From positions 1 to 6,011 of the forward strand of contig SKPT01000485.1 in the NCBI GenBank assembly GCA_007119405.1: a stretch of 6,011 bases of DNA, written 5' to 3'. This document shows, piece after piece, positions 1 to 5,429 of the stretch. The notes under the pieces are model-generated. The model ran no database searches and had not been told where the DNA came from. It worked only from the letters and a program-made list of their open reading frames with translations. The position numbers and the translations under genes are program-made. This DNA comes from Phycisphaeraceae bacterium (GTDB taxonomy: Bacteria; Planctomycetota; Phycisphaerae; Phycisphaerales; Phycisphaeraceae). Positions within the stretch are counted from its first letter, which is position 1. Every line of letters begins with the position of its first letter.

Positions 1-118
1 ACTTGCGTTTGAGATTGGACAGCTGCCCGCCGACGTAGCATCGCAGATGCTGGCGACTGTCGCGTCGGCCGAAGCAGTCGTGAAAGGCGTGCAGTTCGCG
101 TTCCAGATCCCGCCGCAA
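1..118 (-). pseudogene. IS701-type transposase, N-terminal fragment running off the left edge
   Basis: The minus strand from 118 down to 2 is open for 39 codons. It reads LRRDLERELHAFHDCFGRR and then QHLRCYVGGQLSNLKRK. The pattern 'helix, CF-R--, R-HL--Y--GQLS-L-RKS' is what I recognise as the N-terminal region of IS701-family (DDE_5-type) transposases, where it precedes the catalytic domain; that domain would lie left of this window. Homology begins within a few bases of the IS3 left terminus (about 121) and there is no ATG start between them, so the 5' end appears to have been cut away by the IS3 insertion. About three quarters of third codon positions are G or C, as expected for coding DNA here. 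The plus-strand frame over the same bases is also open but has no recognisable family. The family call is from memory of the motif; whether the rest of the gene is intact cannot be seen. Confidence 0.6.
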
Positions 119-170
119 GTTGTATTGTCCGCAGTTCCCTGGAATCGTGATCTGAGAGACTGGAGGTCCG

Positions 171-229
171 CATGGTTCGCCTCCCGCGTCGGCCGGGTTG
201 GGCGAGGCCGCCCCGGGAGGCGAACCATG
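171..229 (+). repeat. 16-bp perfect inverted repeat (hairpin) in the IS3 leader
   Basis: CATGGTTCGCCTCCCG at 171-186 is the exact reverse complement of 214-229. Inside it a further 5-bp pairing (CGGCC 190-194 with GGCCG 206-210) follows a 3x3 internal loop, leaving an 11-nt apical loop. The transcript would fold into one long stem ending about 35 nt before the orfA ribosome binding site. ATG occurs at the outer edge of each arm. Other insertion sequences (IS10, IS30, IS50) are known to use leader hairpins to keep read-through transcripts from being translated into transposase. That role here is inference, because the orfA Shine-Dalgarno at 265-270 lies outside the stem. Confidence 0.85.
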
Positions 230-278
230 CTCGGGTCAGGCTGTTGGGGCCGGATCACGAGACGAAGGAGCTATGACG

Positions 279-587
279 ATGGGCAAGCGGACGGAACTGG
301 AAGTGGCTCAGCGGACGGAGGCGGTGCTGGCGCTGCTGCGGCGCGAGGAGCCGGCGGCGAAGCTGGCACGGCGGTACGGGATCAGCGAGCCGACGCTCTA
401 TCGGTATCGCGATCAGTTCCTCGAAGGCGGCAAGGCGTCGCTGGCCAACGGCAAGCGTGGCAAGGCGGACCCGCGCGATCAGCAGATCGAGCGGCTGGAG
501 AAGGACCTGGCCAAGCGCGACCAGGTGATCGGCGAGCTGACGATCGCCAACCGCATCTTCAAAAAAAAGTCGGAAGGCTTGCTGTAG
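279..587 (+). CDS. IS3-family transposase OrfA (HTH DNA-binding subunit)
   Basis: A 102-residue protein of the size usual for IS3 OrfA. Residues about 18-45 (EEPAAKLARRYGISEPTLYR and following) form a helix-turn-helix of the transposase_8/InsE type, which binds the terminal inverted repeats. Residues about 65-90 (QQIERLEKDLAKRDQVIGEL) have the heptad leucine pattern of the dimerising zipper found in this family. I chose ATG 279 because AAGGAG (265-270) lies 8 nt upstream; the in-frame ATG at 273 is only 2 nt from it. Made alone, OrfA normally acts as a regulator or inhibitor. After -1 slippage near its C-terminus it is the N-terminal half of the OrfAB transposase. The stop at 585 lies 16 nt after the slippery site. 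The reading frame is intact. Confidence 0.88.
   Translation: MGKRTELEVAQRTEAVLALLRREEPAAKLARRYGISEPTLYRYRDQFLEGGKASLANGKRGKADPRDQQIERLEKDLAKRDQVIGELTIANRIFKKKSEGLL
563..569 (+). promoter_or_regulatory. Programmed -1 ribosomal frameshift site A AAA AAG
   Basis: Eight consecutive A (561-568) followed by G give the classic heptamer A_AAA_AAG in the orfA frame (AAA 564-566, AAG 567-569). A -1 slip puts the next codon at GTC 569-571 and joins OrfA residue 97 to OrfB as IFKKK-VGRLAVDDE. This is the canonical IS3-family mechanism for making OrfAB. I see no obvious downstream stimulatory stem, and no Shine-Dalgarno-like stimulator about 10 nt upstream. Confidence 0.85.
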
Positions 588-1576
588 ACGATGAGGTGCG
601 TCAGGACGTGAACACGCGACTTGCACAACAACCCGATGCCCGGCGCACACGTGTGCTGGCTCATCTGGGCATCGCCTCGTCGAGCTGGTACCACGAGCCG
701 GTGCCGGCCCAGCAGCGCAAGCGTCCGGGCCCGAAGCCCAGAACCGTGCCCGCGACGGTGGAGCAGGCGGTGCTGGCGATGGCCAGGGCCAATCCGTGGT
801 ACGGCTACAAGCGTATCGCGGTGATGTGCCGGCGTGAGGCGCGGCAGGATCCGCGTCAGCCGATGGTCACCAACCGCCAGTGTCTGCGGGTGATGAAGGC
901 CCACGATTTGCTGCAAAAACCGCTGGCCCGCGAGGCGGAGCTGTACCAGACGGCCAAGCTCTGGCAGTTGCTGCCGCAAGCGCCCAACGAGCTGTGGCAG
1001 ACGGACGTGACGTACGTGCACATCCCTGGCCACGGCTGGTGGTACGTGATCACGGTGATCGACTACTACAGCCGCTACCTGCTGGCGGCGCACCTGACCG
1101 ACAGCTACAGCGCGCTGGAGGCGACGGCGGCGCTGGGCAAGGCGCGGGCCGAGGCCGAGCGCATTCACGGACCGCTGACGAAACCGCCGTTCATCGTGAC
1201 GGACAACGGTCCGTCGTTCACGGCCAGGCGGTTCGTGCGTTATGTGGCCGATGACTTCAGCCATGTGCGGATCGCGTATCGCACGCCGACGCAGCTCGGT
1301 CTGCTGGAGCGGTTCCACCGCACGCTCAAGCAGGAGGAGGTGTACTGGCGGCTGTACGACAATCCGAGCGAGGCGCGGGCGTGCCTGGCGGAGTTCCACG
1401 AGCGTTACAACACGCGTCGGCCACACTGGGCGTTGATCCCGGAGACCGGCGGCGACCCGCTGACGCCGGAGGATGTGTATGCGAAGGGCATGACGGTGCG
1501 GCTGCCGGCGTGGCAGGGTTGGGCGAAGCAGGCCAAGGAGCAGTTGGATCAGATGATGCACAAGGACGCGGCGTAG
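569..1576 (+). CDS. IS3-family transposase OrfB (DDE catalytic domain; expressed as OrfAB fusion)
   Basis: 335 residues from the frameshift point; the OrfAB fusion would be 432 residues. The order is an HTH_21-type segment early on (RRTRVLAHLGIASSSWYHEP), a linker with NPWYGYKRIAVMC, then the rve/RNase H-like integrase core from PNELWQTDVTY. Catalytic acids, numbered from 569, are D146 (WQTDVTY), D212 (TDNGPSF) and E247 (QLGLLERFHRTLK), with 34 residues between the second D and the E, as expected for DDE recombinases. The C-terminal YNTRRPHWAL is the usual IS3 motif. It cuts and joins the element ends, normally through a figure-eight or circle intermediate. No independent ATG start is evident; GTG 596 or 608 would be the only nearby candidates. 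The frame has no internal stop and all key residues are present, so the element may be active. Confidence 0.9.
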   Translation, partial: VGRLAVDDEVRQDVNTRLAQQPDARRTRVLAHLGIASSSWYHEPVPAQQRKRPGPKPRTVPATVEQAVLAMARANPWYGYKRIAVMCRREARQDPRQPMVTNRQCLRVMKAHDLLQKPLAREAELYQTAKLWQLLPQAPNELWQTDVTYVHIPGHGWWYVITVIDYYSRYLLAAHLTDSYSALEATAALGKARAEAERIHGPLTKPPFIVTDNGPSFTARRFVRYVADDFSHVRIAYRTPTQLGLLERFHRTLKQEEVYWRLYDNPSEARACLAEFHERYNTRRPHWALIPETGGDPLTPEDVYAKGMTVRLPAWQGWAKQAKEQLDQMMHKDAA

Positions 1577-1581
1577 CGTCC

Positions 1582-1606
1582 GGCCGGTCTCTCAGGAAAA
1601 CCGGCC
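1582..1606 (+). terminator. Short stem-loop just after transposase stop (weak terminator candidate)
   Basis: GGCCGGT (1582-1588) pairs perfectly with ACCGGCC (1600-1606) across an 11-nt A-rich loop, beginning 5 nt after the orfB stop. No T tract follows, so it is not a convincing intrinsic terminator. Its left arm overlaps the inner inverted-repeat block of the IS3 right end, which may be its real role. Confidence 0.3.
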
Positions 1607-1640
1607 CCGCGATTCCAGTTGAACACCGTGGCAAGATAAG

Positions 1641-1677
1641 GAACCAAATCAAAGCGGGGGACGTCGCTGCCGCGCAC
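1641..1677 (-). pseudogene. Possible displaced 5' end of the IS701-type transposase gene
   Basis: Beyond the IS3 right end, the minus strand from GTG 1677 reads VRGSDVPRFDLV without a stop. 'PRFDL-P' directly before a 'DLE--L--FH--F' helix is the kind of N-terminus I associate with IS701-type transposases, and the helix resumes on the other side of the IS3 element (118 downward, RRDLERELHAFH). Rejoining the flanks with a 3-bp duplication leaves the two pieces one base out of frame. Either the junction has an indel, my boundary is wrong, or the match is chance. Only about 12 residues support this. Confidence 0.25.
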
Positions 1678-1818
1678 ACGTTCGGGGCCGGTCGGGTGAC
1701 CGGCGGGGGCGGGCCCTTGCTTTGAGGGGCGTTTGCGGCAATACTTGCCGTCGGCGCCGCGGAGGCGCCGATCCGGCCGGGCCGACGGCTGTCCATGCGA
1801 CGGCCGGGCGGCCGAGCC

Positions 1819-1843
1819 GCGGGTTCGACTCCCGTCGCGGCCG
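1819..1843 (+). other. Orphan tRNA T-arm and 3' acceptor-like segment (tRNA remnant?)
   Basis: GCGGG-TTCGACT-CCCGT (1819-1835) is a perfect TPsiC arm: a 5-bp stem (one G-U pair) around a 7-nt TTCGACT loop, matching the conserved B-box GGTTCGANTCC. CGCGGCC (1836-1842) would be the 3' acceptor strand and G1843 the discriminator; no CCA follows. The matching 5' strand GGCCGCG, or a wobble equivalent, is absent from the preceding 150 bases, and no D-arm or anticodon arm can be drawn. It is therefore not an intact tRNA. It may be a 3' tRNA fragment of the kind left at integration sites, or chance in GC-rich DNA. The TTCGACTCC loop sequence also occurs in tRNA-Sec and tmRNA, but nothing else here supports those. 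Confidence 0.35.
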
Positions 1844-1934
1844 ATTGCCCCGGTTCTGCGGCCTGGAAACAGGCGGTCGGCGCCGAAACCGGGTCAGCCC
1901 CCCCAGCCGACCGCCGCCCAGCCAGGTCCGCATC

Positions 1935-2849
1935 ATGATTCCACGTGAGCCCGCCCGCAGCCCGCAGATGGGCTATCTGTACATTCCGCCCTACCGCGTC
2001 CAGGGCATCTCCATCGCCGGCGAGCAGACCGTCGTGCACGTGCCGGAGCTTGACCTTTGCTTCGACATCGGCTCGGCACCCAAGCCGGTGCTGACCGCCG
2101 ACCACGTCGCGCTGTCGCACGGGCACATGGATCACGCCGCGGCGCTGTCGTACTACTTTTCGCAGCGCCACTTCCAGGGCATCGGCACGGGCACGGTGGT
2201 GTGTCACCCGGCGCTGGAGAAGCCGGTGCGCAACGTCATGACCGCGTGGATCGATCTCGAAGCCCAGCGCACGCCCTACAACGTCGTGGCGCTGGCGCAC
2301 GACGAGCAGCTCGAGATCAAGAACAACATCCACCTGCGGGCGTTCGAGACGGCGCACACGGTGCCGTCGCTCGGGTTCACGGTCATCGAGCGGCGGTCCA
2401 AGCTGCGGCCGGAGCTGGCGGAACTGCCGCAGGAGCGCATCGTGGAGCTCAAGACGCAGGGCGAGCAGATTACGAACACGCTGGAGATTCCGCTGGTGTG
2501 CTACACGGGGGACACCATGTGGGGCGAGCACTTTGAGCGGCCGGACGTGCTCGAGGCGCGGATCATCATCACCGAGTGCACGTTTCTCGAGCCCGGCCAC
2601 CGCGCGCGGGCGTCGGTGGGCAAGCATCTGCACCTGGATGACATCGTGAACCTGCTGGAGGCGTCGAGCGCCGAGGCGGTGGTGCTGACGCACCTGTCGC
2701 GTCGCACGCACATCGGGCAGGTGCGCAAGGCGCTGGACGAGGTGATTCCGTCGCGTCATCGCGATCGCGTGCTGGTGCTGATGGACAACCGGACGAATCG
2801 CCAGCGCTTTGACCGGCAGTTGGCGGAGGCGGAGGTGAAGCAGGGGTGA
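1935..2849 (+). CDS. MBL-fold metallo-hydrolase of the RNase Z (tRNA 3'-processing) type
   Basis: 304 residues, the normal length for short-form RNase Z, which removes the 3' trailer of precursor tRNAs with two zinc ions. The metal ligands are all in place: S61-HGHMDH (H62, H64, D66, H67), H141 in FETAHTVPS, D193 in CYTGDT, H231/H233 in KHLHLDD, and H253 in VLTHLSRR. The start of the fold (PYRVQGISIAGEQTVV, LCFDIGSAPK) and the KTQGEQITNTLEIPLVCYTG stretch resemble the plant TRZ1-type enzyme more than typical bacterial rnz, and no glycine/proline-rich exosite arm is obvious. ATG 1935 is chosen as the first in-frame ATG after the structured spacer. Its ribosome site (CAGG) is weak, and ATG 1968 (MGYLYIPPY) is a possible alternative. 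It stands alone, followed directly by a heptad repeat array. Family membership is secure; actual tRNase Z activity is inferred. Confidence 0.82.
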   Translation: MIPREPARSPQMGYLYIPPYRVQGISIAGEQTVVHVPELDLCFDIGSAPKPVLTADHVALSHGHMDHAAALSYYFSQRHFQGIGTGTVVCHPALEKPVRNVMTAWIDLEAQRTPYNVVALAHDEQLEIKNNIHLRAFETAHTVPSLGFTVIERRSKLRPELAELPQERIVELKTQGEQITNTLEIPLVCYTGDTMWGEHFERPDVLEARIIITECTFLEPGHRARASVGKHLHLDDIVNLLEASSAEAVVLTHLSRRTHIGQVRKALDEVIPSRHRDRVLVLMDNRTNRQRFDRQLAEAEVKQG

Positions 2850-2856
2850 GGGGGGC

Positions 2857-2934
<78 letters not shown>

Positions 2935-3034
2935 AGGGGGTGGTCGAGCACGGGGGCAATCCCGCCCTTCGCTCGCCGACTCGCTCAGGACGGGCGTTAA
3001 CCGACGGATTCCGCTGATCCCTTTCTTTCGAACC

Positions 3035-3054
3035 CCGAATCCCGAATCCCGATC
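3035..3054 (-). repeat. Second, opposite-oriented heptad cluster
   Basis: CCGAATC occurs twice in tandem (3035-3048) followed by CCGATC. Read on the minus strand this is GGGATTC GGGATTC GGGGTTC, closely related to the GGGATGC phase of the array at 2906-2933 but pointing the other way. The two clusters bracket about 100 bp that holds small GC dyads, such as CGCCC 2963-2967 with GGGCG 2992-2996. It lies 40 nt before the next start codon, so it sits in that gene's leader. Confidence 0.7.
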
Positions 3055-3094
3055 TGCTAAGGTAGTCGCTGGACCTCCCGGAGTGAGCTGAACC

Positions 3095-4111
3095 ATGCTG
3101 CGCGTCGCCGTCATCGGCCTGGGCCCCATCGGCAATCGTCACGCCCGGATCTACCAGGAGCACGAGCTGGCGGAGCTTGTCGGCGTCTGCGACATCCGTC
3201 GCGAGCGTGCCGACGCGGCGGCCGCGCGCTTTGGCGTGCCCGCTTTTGAGGACGCGGCCACGATGCTGCGCACGCTGAGCCCGGACGTGGTGTCGATCTG
3301 CACGGGCGGCGAGGAGTATGGCTCGGACCACTTTGAGCCAACCATGCAGGCCCTGGAGGCCGGCTGCCACGTGCTGGGCGAGAAGCCGATCTCCAACGAC
3401 ATCGCCGAGGCCGAGCAAATGGTCGCCGCGGCGCGGGCGCGCGGGCTGTGCTACGGCATCAACCTCAACCACCGCTTCACGCCCGCGGCGCGGCTGGCGA
3501 AGCAGTGGCAGGACGAAGGGTGCATCGGCACGCCGCTGTTCATGAACATGGCGATGTGGATCAAGAACCCGGCCGAGTCGTCGCCCTACTTTCACCTCAA
3601 GGCGATGCACCCGCACACCGTCGACATCATGCGCCACTTCTGCGGGGACGTCGAGGCGGTGCACTGCTTCGCGCTCAAGGCGCCGGGGCGCAACATCTGG
3701 TCGACGACGCAGATCGCGATGCGCTTCGCCAGCGGCGCGCTGGGGTCGCTCACGGGCAGCTACGACATCGAGCGCGGGCATCCGATGGAGCGGTGCGAAG
3801 TCGCGGGCACGAATGGGCGTTTCGTGCTCGATGACATGTGGCACGAGCTGACGCTCTACCCGGCTGGCGACATGGTCAAGCGGGTGTACACGAATCCCAC
3901 GTTCGGGGGCTTTCGCGACTTTGAGGACACGTTCCGCGATCGCATCGGGCGGTTCCTGGAGCAGGTCAGCGCTGGCGACGGGCCCGAGGCGATCGACGGG
4001 TCGGGGGCGGACGGGCTCGCGGCGCAGCGCGTGCTCGCGGCCGCGATCGCGTCGCTGGAGAACGAAAGTGTTGTACGGGTTGGAGAAATGGCCACGGATG
4101 CGCGCGGGTGA
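3095..4111 (+). CDS. Gfo/Idh/MocA-family NAD(P)-dependent oxidoreductase, copy 1
   Basis: 338 residues. An N-terminal Rossmann fold (about 1-118) begins LRVAVIGLGPIGNRHA, the GxGxxG dinucleotide site, with VCDIRRERA after strand 2. The family motif GEKPIS gives E96-K97-P98, K97 being the usual catalytic lysine. The C-terminal alpha/beta domain carries YGINLNHRFTPAA and HPHTVDIMRHF (H172, H174, D177). In the well-studied members (IolG: K97, D172, H176) an Asp four residues before the His helps catalysis; by motif alignment that position here is A170. Members oxidise or reduce sugars, inositols and related compounds, and the substrate cannot be read from this sequence. ATG 3095 aligns with the start of the paralogue at 4327; a weak GGAG lies at 3080-3083. 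The last residues (about GEMATDARG) extend past the paralogue's end and are encoded inside an intergenic repeat. Confidence 0.88.
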   Translation: MLRVAVIGLGPIGNRHARIYQEHELAELVGVCDIRRERADAAAARFGVPAFEDAATMLRTLSPDVVSICTGGEEYGSDHFEPTMQALEAGCHVLGEKPISNDIAEAEQMVAAARARGLCYGINLNHRFTPAARLAKQWQDEGCIGTPLFMNMAMWIKNPAESSPYFHLKAMHPHTVDIMRHFCGDVEAVHCFALKAPGRNIWSTTQIAMRFASGALGSLTGSYDIERGHPMERCEVAGTNGRFVLDDMWHELTLYPAGDMVKRVYTNPTFGGFRDFEDTFRDRIGRFLEQVSAGDGPEAIDGSGADGLAAQRVLAAAIASLENESVVRVGEMATDARG

Positions 4112-4299
4112 ACGCGTGAGAAGGAGATAAGCAAGGCAGGGAAAGACGGGAGCGGGCGCGGGAGGGCCTTTGGGGCGCCCATGCACCACCTTGCCAGGTG
4201 GTGCTAAGGGGGGCGGCGTTGATTCATTCATCGCGCCCTGTTTACCTTTCCTGGGTTCCTGGGTTCCTTATCTGCCTTCTCATCCGTGTTCATCCGTGG
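4092..4299. repeat. Inverted-repeat intergenic element between the two oxidoreductase genes
   Basis: The left arm (4092-4145) and right arm (4246-4299) are imperfect inverted copies of about 54 bp. CCACGGATG 4092-4100 is the exact complement of CATCCGTGG 4291-4299. TGAGAAGGAGATAAG 4117-4131 matches the complement of 4267-4282 with one extra base. CAGGGAAAG at 4137-4145 matches CAGGAAAG in the complement of the other arm. The right arm also contains short direct repeats: TTCCTGGG twice from 4248 (period 8) and TCATCCGTG twice from 4280 (period 10). About 100 bp lie between the arms, including a 9-bp stem with a 4-nt loop at 4183-4204. The layout resembles a small non-autonomous element. No target duplication was established. 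Confidence 0.65.
4183..4204 (+). repeat. 9-bp perfect stem-loop in the oxidoreductase spacer
   Basis: GCACCACCT (4183-4191) and AGGTGGTGC (4196-4204) pair perfectly around a TGCC tetraloop. An outer CGCCC/GGGCG pairing (4176-4180 with 4211-4215) can extend it across an internal loop. There is no T run on either side, so a Rho-independent terminator is not supported. It sits at the centre of the surrounding inverted-repeat element. Confidence 0.8.
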
Positions 4300-4326
4300 C
4301 TCACACACGAAGAAAGGAACGCAACC

Positions 4327-5322
4327 ATGCTCAGCATTGCCGTCGTCGGCCTCGGGGGGATCGGGAACAAGCACGCCGACTGCTATCAGGCCAATGAGCG
4401 GACGCAGCTCGTCGCGGTGTGCGACATCGACAGGGAGCGCGCGGACAAGGCGGCCGCCAAGCACGACGTGCCGGCCTTCTACAGCGTCCAGGACATGCTC
4501 GCCGCTGACGTGAAGATTGACGCCGCGAGCGTCTGCTCCGCGGGCACGGAGAACGGCGGCGACCACTTCAAGCCGACCATGGAGCTGCTCGACGCCGGCC
4601 TGCCCGTGCTGGGCGAGAAGCCCATCTCCAACAGCCTCGACGAAGCCGAGCAGATGGTCGCCAAGGCGAAGCAGAAGAAGCTGGCGTACGGCATCAACCT
4701 CAACCACCGCTTCACGCCCGCGGCCGAGCAGGCCCGCGCGTGGCTGGACGCGGGGCGAGCCGGGCATCTGAACTTCATCAACATGTTCATGTGGATCACC
4801 AACCCCAACGAGACCAGCGAGCACTTCCACATGCGCGCCCTGCACCCGCACTCGATCGACGTCATGCGCTACTTCGGCGGCGACGTCGCCAAGGTGCACG
4901 CCTTCTTCAAGTGCGGCGAAGGCCGGCAGGGCTGGTCCAACGTCCACGTCAACATGATCTTCAAGAACGGCACACTCGGGCACCTCATGGGCAGCTACGA
5001 CGGCGGCGGCCCCGGCACGCCCTGGGGCCTGGAGCGCTGCGACATCATCGGCATGGACGGCATGATCACCATCGAGGACGCCTGCGAGAAGCTGGTCTTC
5101 AGCCCGCGCAAGACCCTCGAGCAGGAGGTTTACGCCCACCCGGGCAACATGAAGAGCTTCGGCGACACCTTCCAGAGCCGCATCGACGCGTGGGTGGACG
5201 ACCTGTGCAAGGGCACGCCGCCGGAGCAGGTCGACGGCAAGGCCGAGGACGCGCTCAAGGCCCAGCAGATTATCGAGGCGGCGATCACGAGCTGGCACGA
5301 GAATCGCATTGTGGAGTTGTGA
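4327..5322 (+). CDS. Gfo/Idh/MocA-family NAD(P)-dependent oxidoreductase, copy 2
   Basis: 331 residues, colinear with the preceding gene and by eye about half identical to it. The Rossmann start is LSIAVVGLGGIGNKHA. GEKPIS gives E97-K98-P99. YGINLNHRFTPAA and LHPHSIDVMRYFGGD follow (H173, H175, D178), and, as in copy 1, the position four before H175 is Ala (A171) rather than the Asp of classical members. ATG 4327 is chosen because AAAGGA (4313-4318) lies 8 nt upstream and because it aligns with copy 1. Earlier in-frame starts from 4198 would translate the repeat element and are unlikely. Substrate unknown. It ends RIVEL, without the repeat-encoded tail of copy 1. Tandem paralogues of this family commonly act on successive or related sugar intermediates, but nothing here fixes the pathway. 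Confidence 0.9.
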   Translation: MLSIAVVGLGGIGNKHADCYQANERTQLVAVCDIDRERADKAAAKHDVPAFYSVQDMLAADVKIDAASVCSAGTENGGDHFKPTMELLDAGLPVLGEKPISNSLDEAEQMVAKAKQKKLAYGINLNHRFTPAAEQARAWLDAGRAGHLNFINMFMWITNPNETSEHFHMRALHPHSIDVMRYFGGDVAKVHAFFKCGEGRQGWSNVHVNMIFKNGTLGHLMGSYDGGGPGTPWGLERCDIIGMDGMITIEDACEKLVFSPRKTLEQEVYAHPGNMKSFGDTFQSRIDAWVDDLCKGTPPEQVDGKAEDALKAQQIIEAAITSWHENRIVEL

Positions 5323-5388
5323 ACCAGCCGCGCCGGCGACCGCGGGCGCCCGTTGGCGGAGGTGATCCCGCGGGCTCGGCGCGGACCC

Positions 5389-5429
5389 GCAAGCCTGACC
5401 GGTGCGACGGCGTCGCGGAGGGGGCTTGC
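5389..5429. repeat. Nested inverted repeats overlapping the rpoZ -35 region
   Basis: GCAAGCC (5389-5395) is complementary to GGCTTGC (5423-5429), which includes the first bases of the -35 box. Inside lies GCGAC-GGC-GTCGC (5404-5416). It could be an operator, or the terminator hairpin of the upstream oxidoreductase gene, although no T run follows. The rest of the 168-bp spacer shows only GC-rich palindromes. Confidence 0.4.

Larger units (their letters stand above)
121..1638 (+). mobile_element. IS3-family insertion sequence (orfA/orfB, -1 frameshift type)
   Basis: The element has the standard IS3 layout: a small HTH/leucine-zipper OrfA, an overlapping OrfB in the -1 frame with an rve-type catalytic core, and an A-rich slippery site at the overlap. 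The proposed left end starts TGTATTGTCCGCAGTTC at 121. The reverse complement of the right end (1638 inward) starts TATCTTGCCACGG and shares GTTC, then CTGGAATCG, with the left end after small gaps. A second block, CTGAGAGAC followed by TGG or CGG, is also shared (152-163 and the complement of about 1584-1595). The repeats are imperfect and the right tip lacks the usual CA, so the boundaries are good to a few bases only. AAG occurs at 117-119 and 1638-1640 and could be a 3-bp target duplication, which would shift each end by one base. The sub-group is not assigned. Confidence 0.72.
1639..1934. other. Gene-free, highly structured GC-rich spacer
   Basis: Between the IS3 right end and the nuclease start I find no credible gene; open frames here have no family resemblance and no good start. 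The spacer holds several inverted repeats. GCCGGTC 1687-1693 pairs with GACCGGC 1698-1704. GCCGTCGGC 1747-1755 pairs with GCCGACGGC 1781-1789. CGGCGCC 1752-1758 competes for pairing with GGCGCCG 1764-1770. There is also a tRNA T-arm-like segment at 1819-1843. The leader of the downstream nuclease mRNA would be strongly folded. No clear promoter box is visible. Confidence 0.6.

Noticed and set aside
47..568. Upstream part of the long plus-strand open frame that continues into orfB
   Set aside because: It has no start site or family resemblance. It overlaps orfA and the element leader, and the minus strand at 1-118 has a recognisable transposase match.
1756..1843. Complete tRNA (class II or selenocysteine type) around the T-arm
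   Set aside because: GCCGCGG at 1756 can pair with 1835-1841, but that register breaks the T-stem, and there is no D-arm, anticodon loop or T8; only the T-arm is supported.
1326..2759. Long minus-strand open frames opposite the transposase and nuclease, and similar ones opposite both oxidoreductases and rpoZ
   Set aside because: Arg/His/Ala-rich shadow translations typical of GC-rich genes; they have no recognisable domains and lie opposite clear genes.
4183..4204. Rho-independent terminator of oxidoreductase copy 1
   Set aside because: The stem is perfect but no T tract follows on either strand, so it was listed only as a repeat.
4198..4326. N-terminal extension of oxidoreductase copy 2
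   Set aside because: It would translate the intergenic repeat; ATG 4327 has a good ribosome site and matches the start of copy 1.
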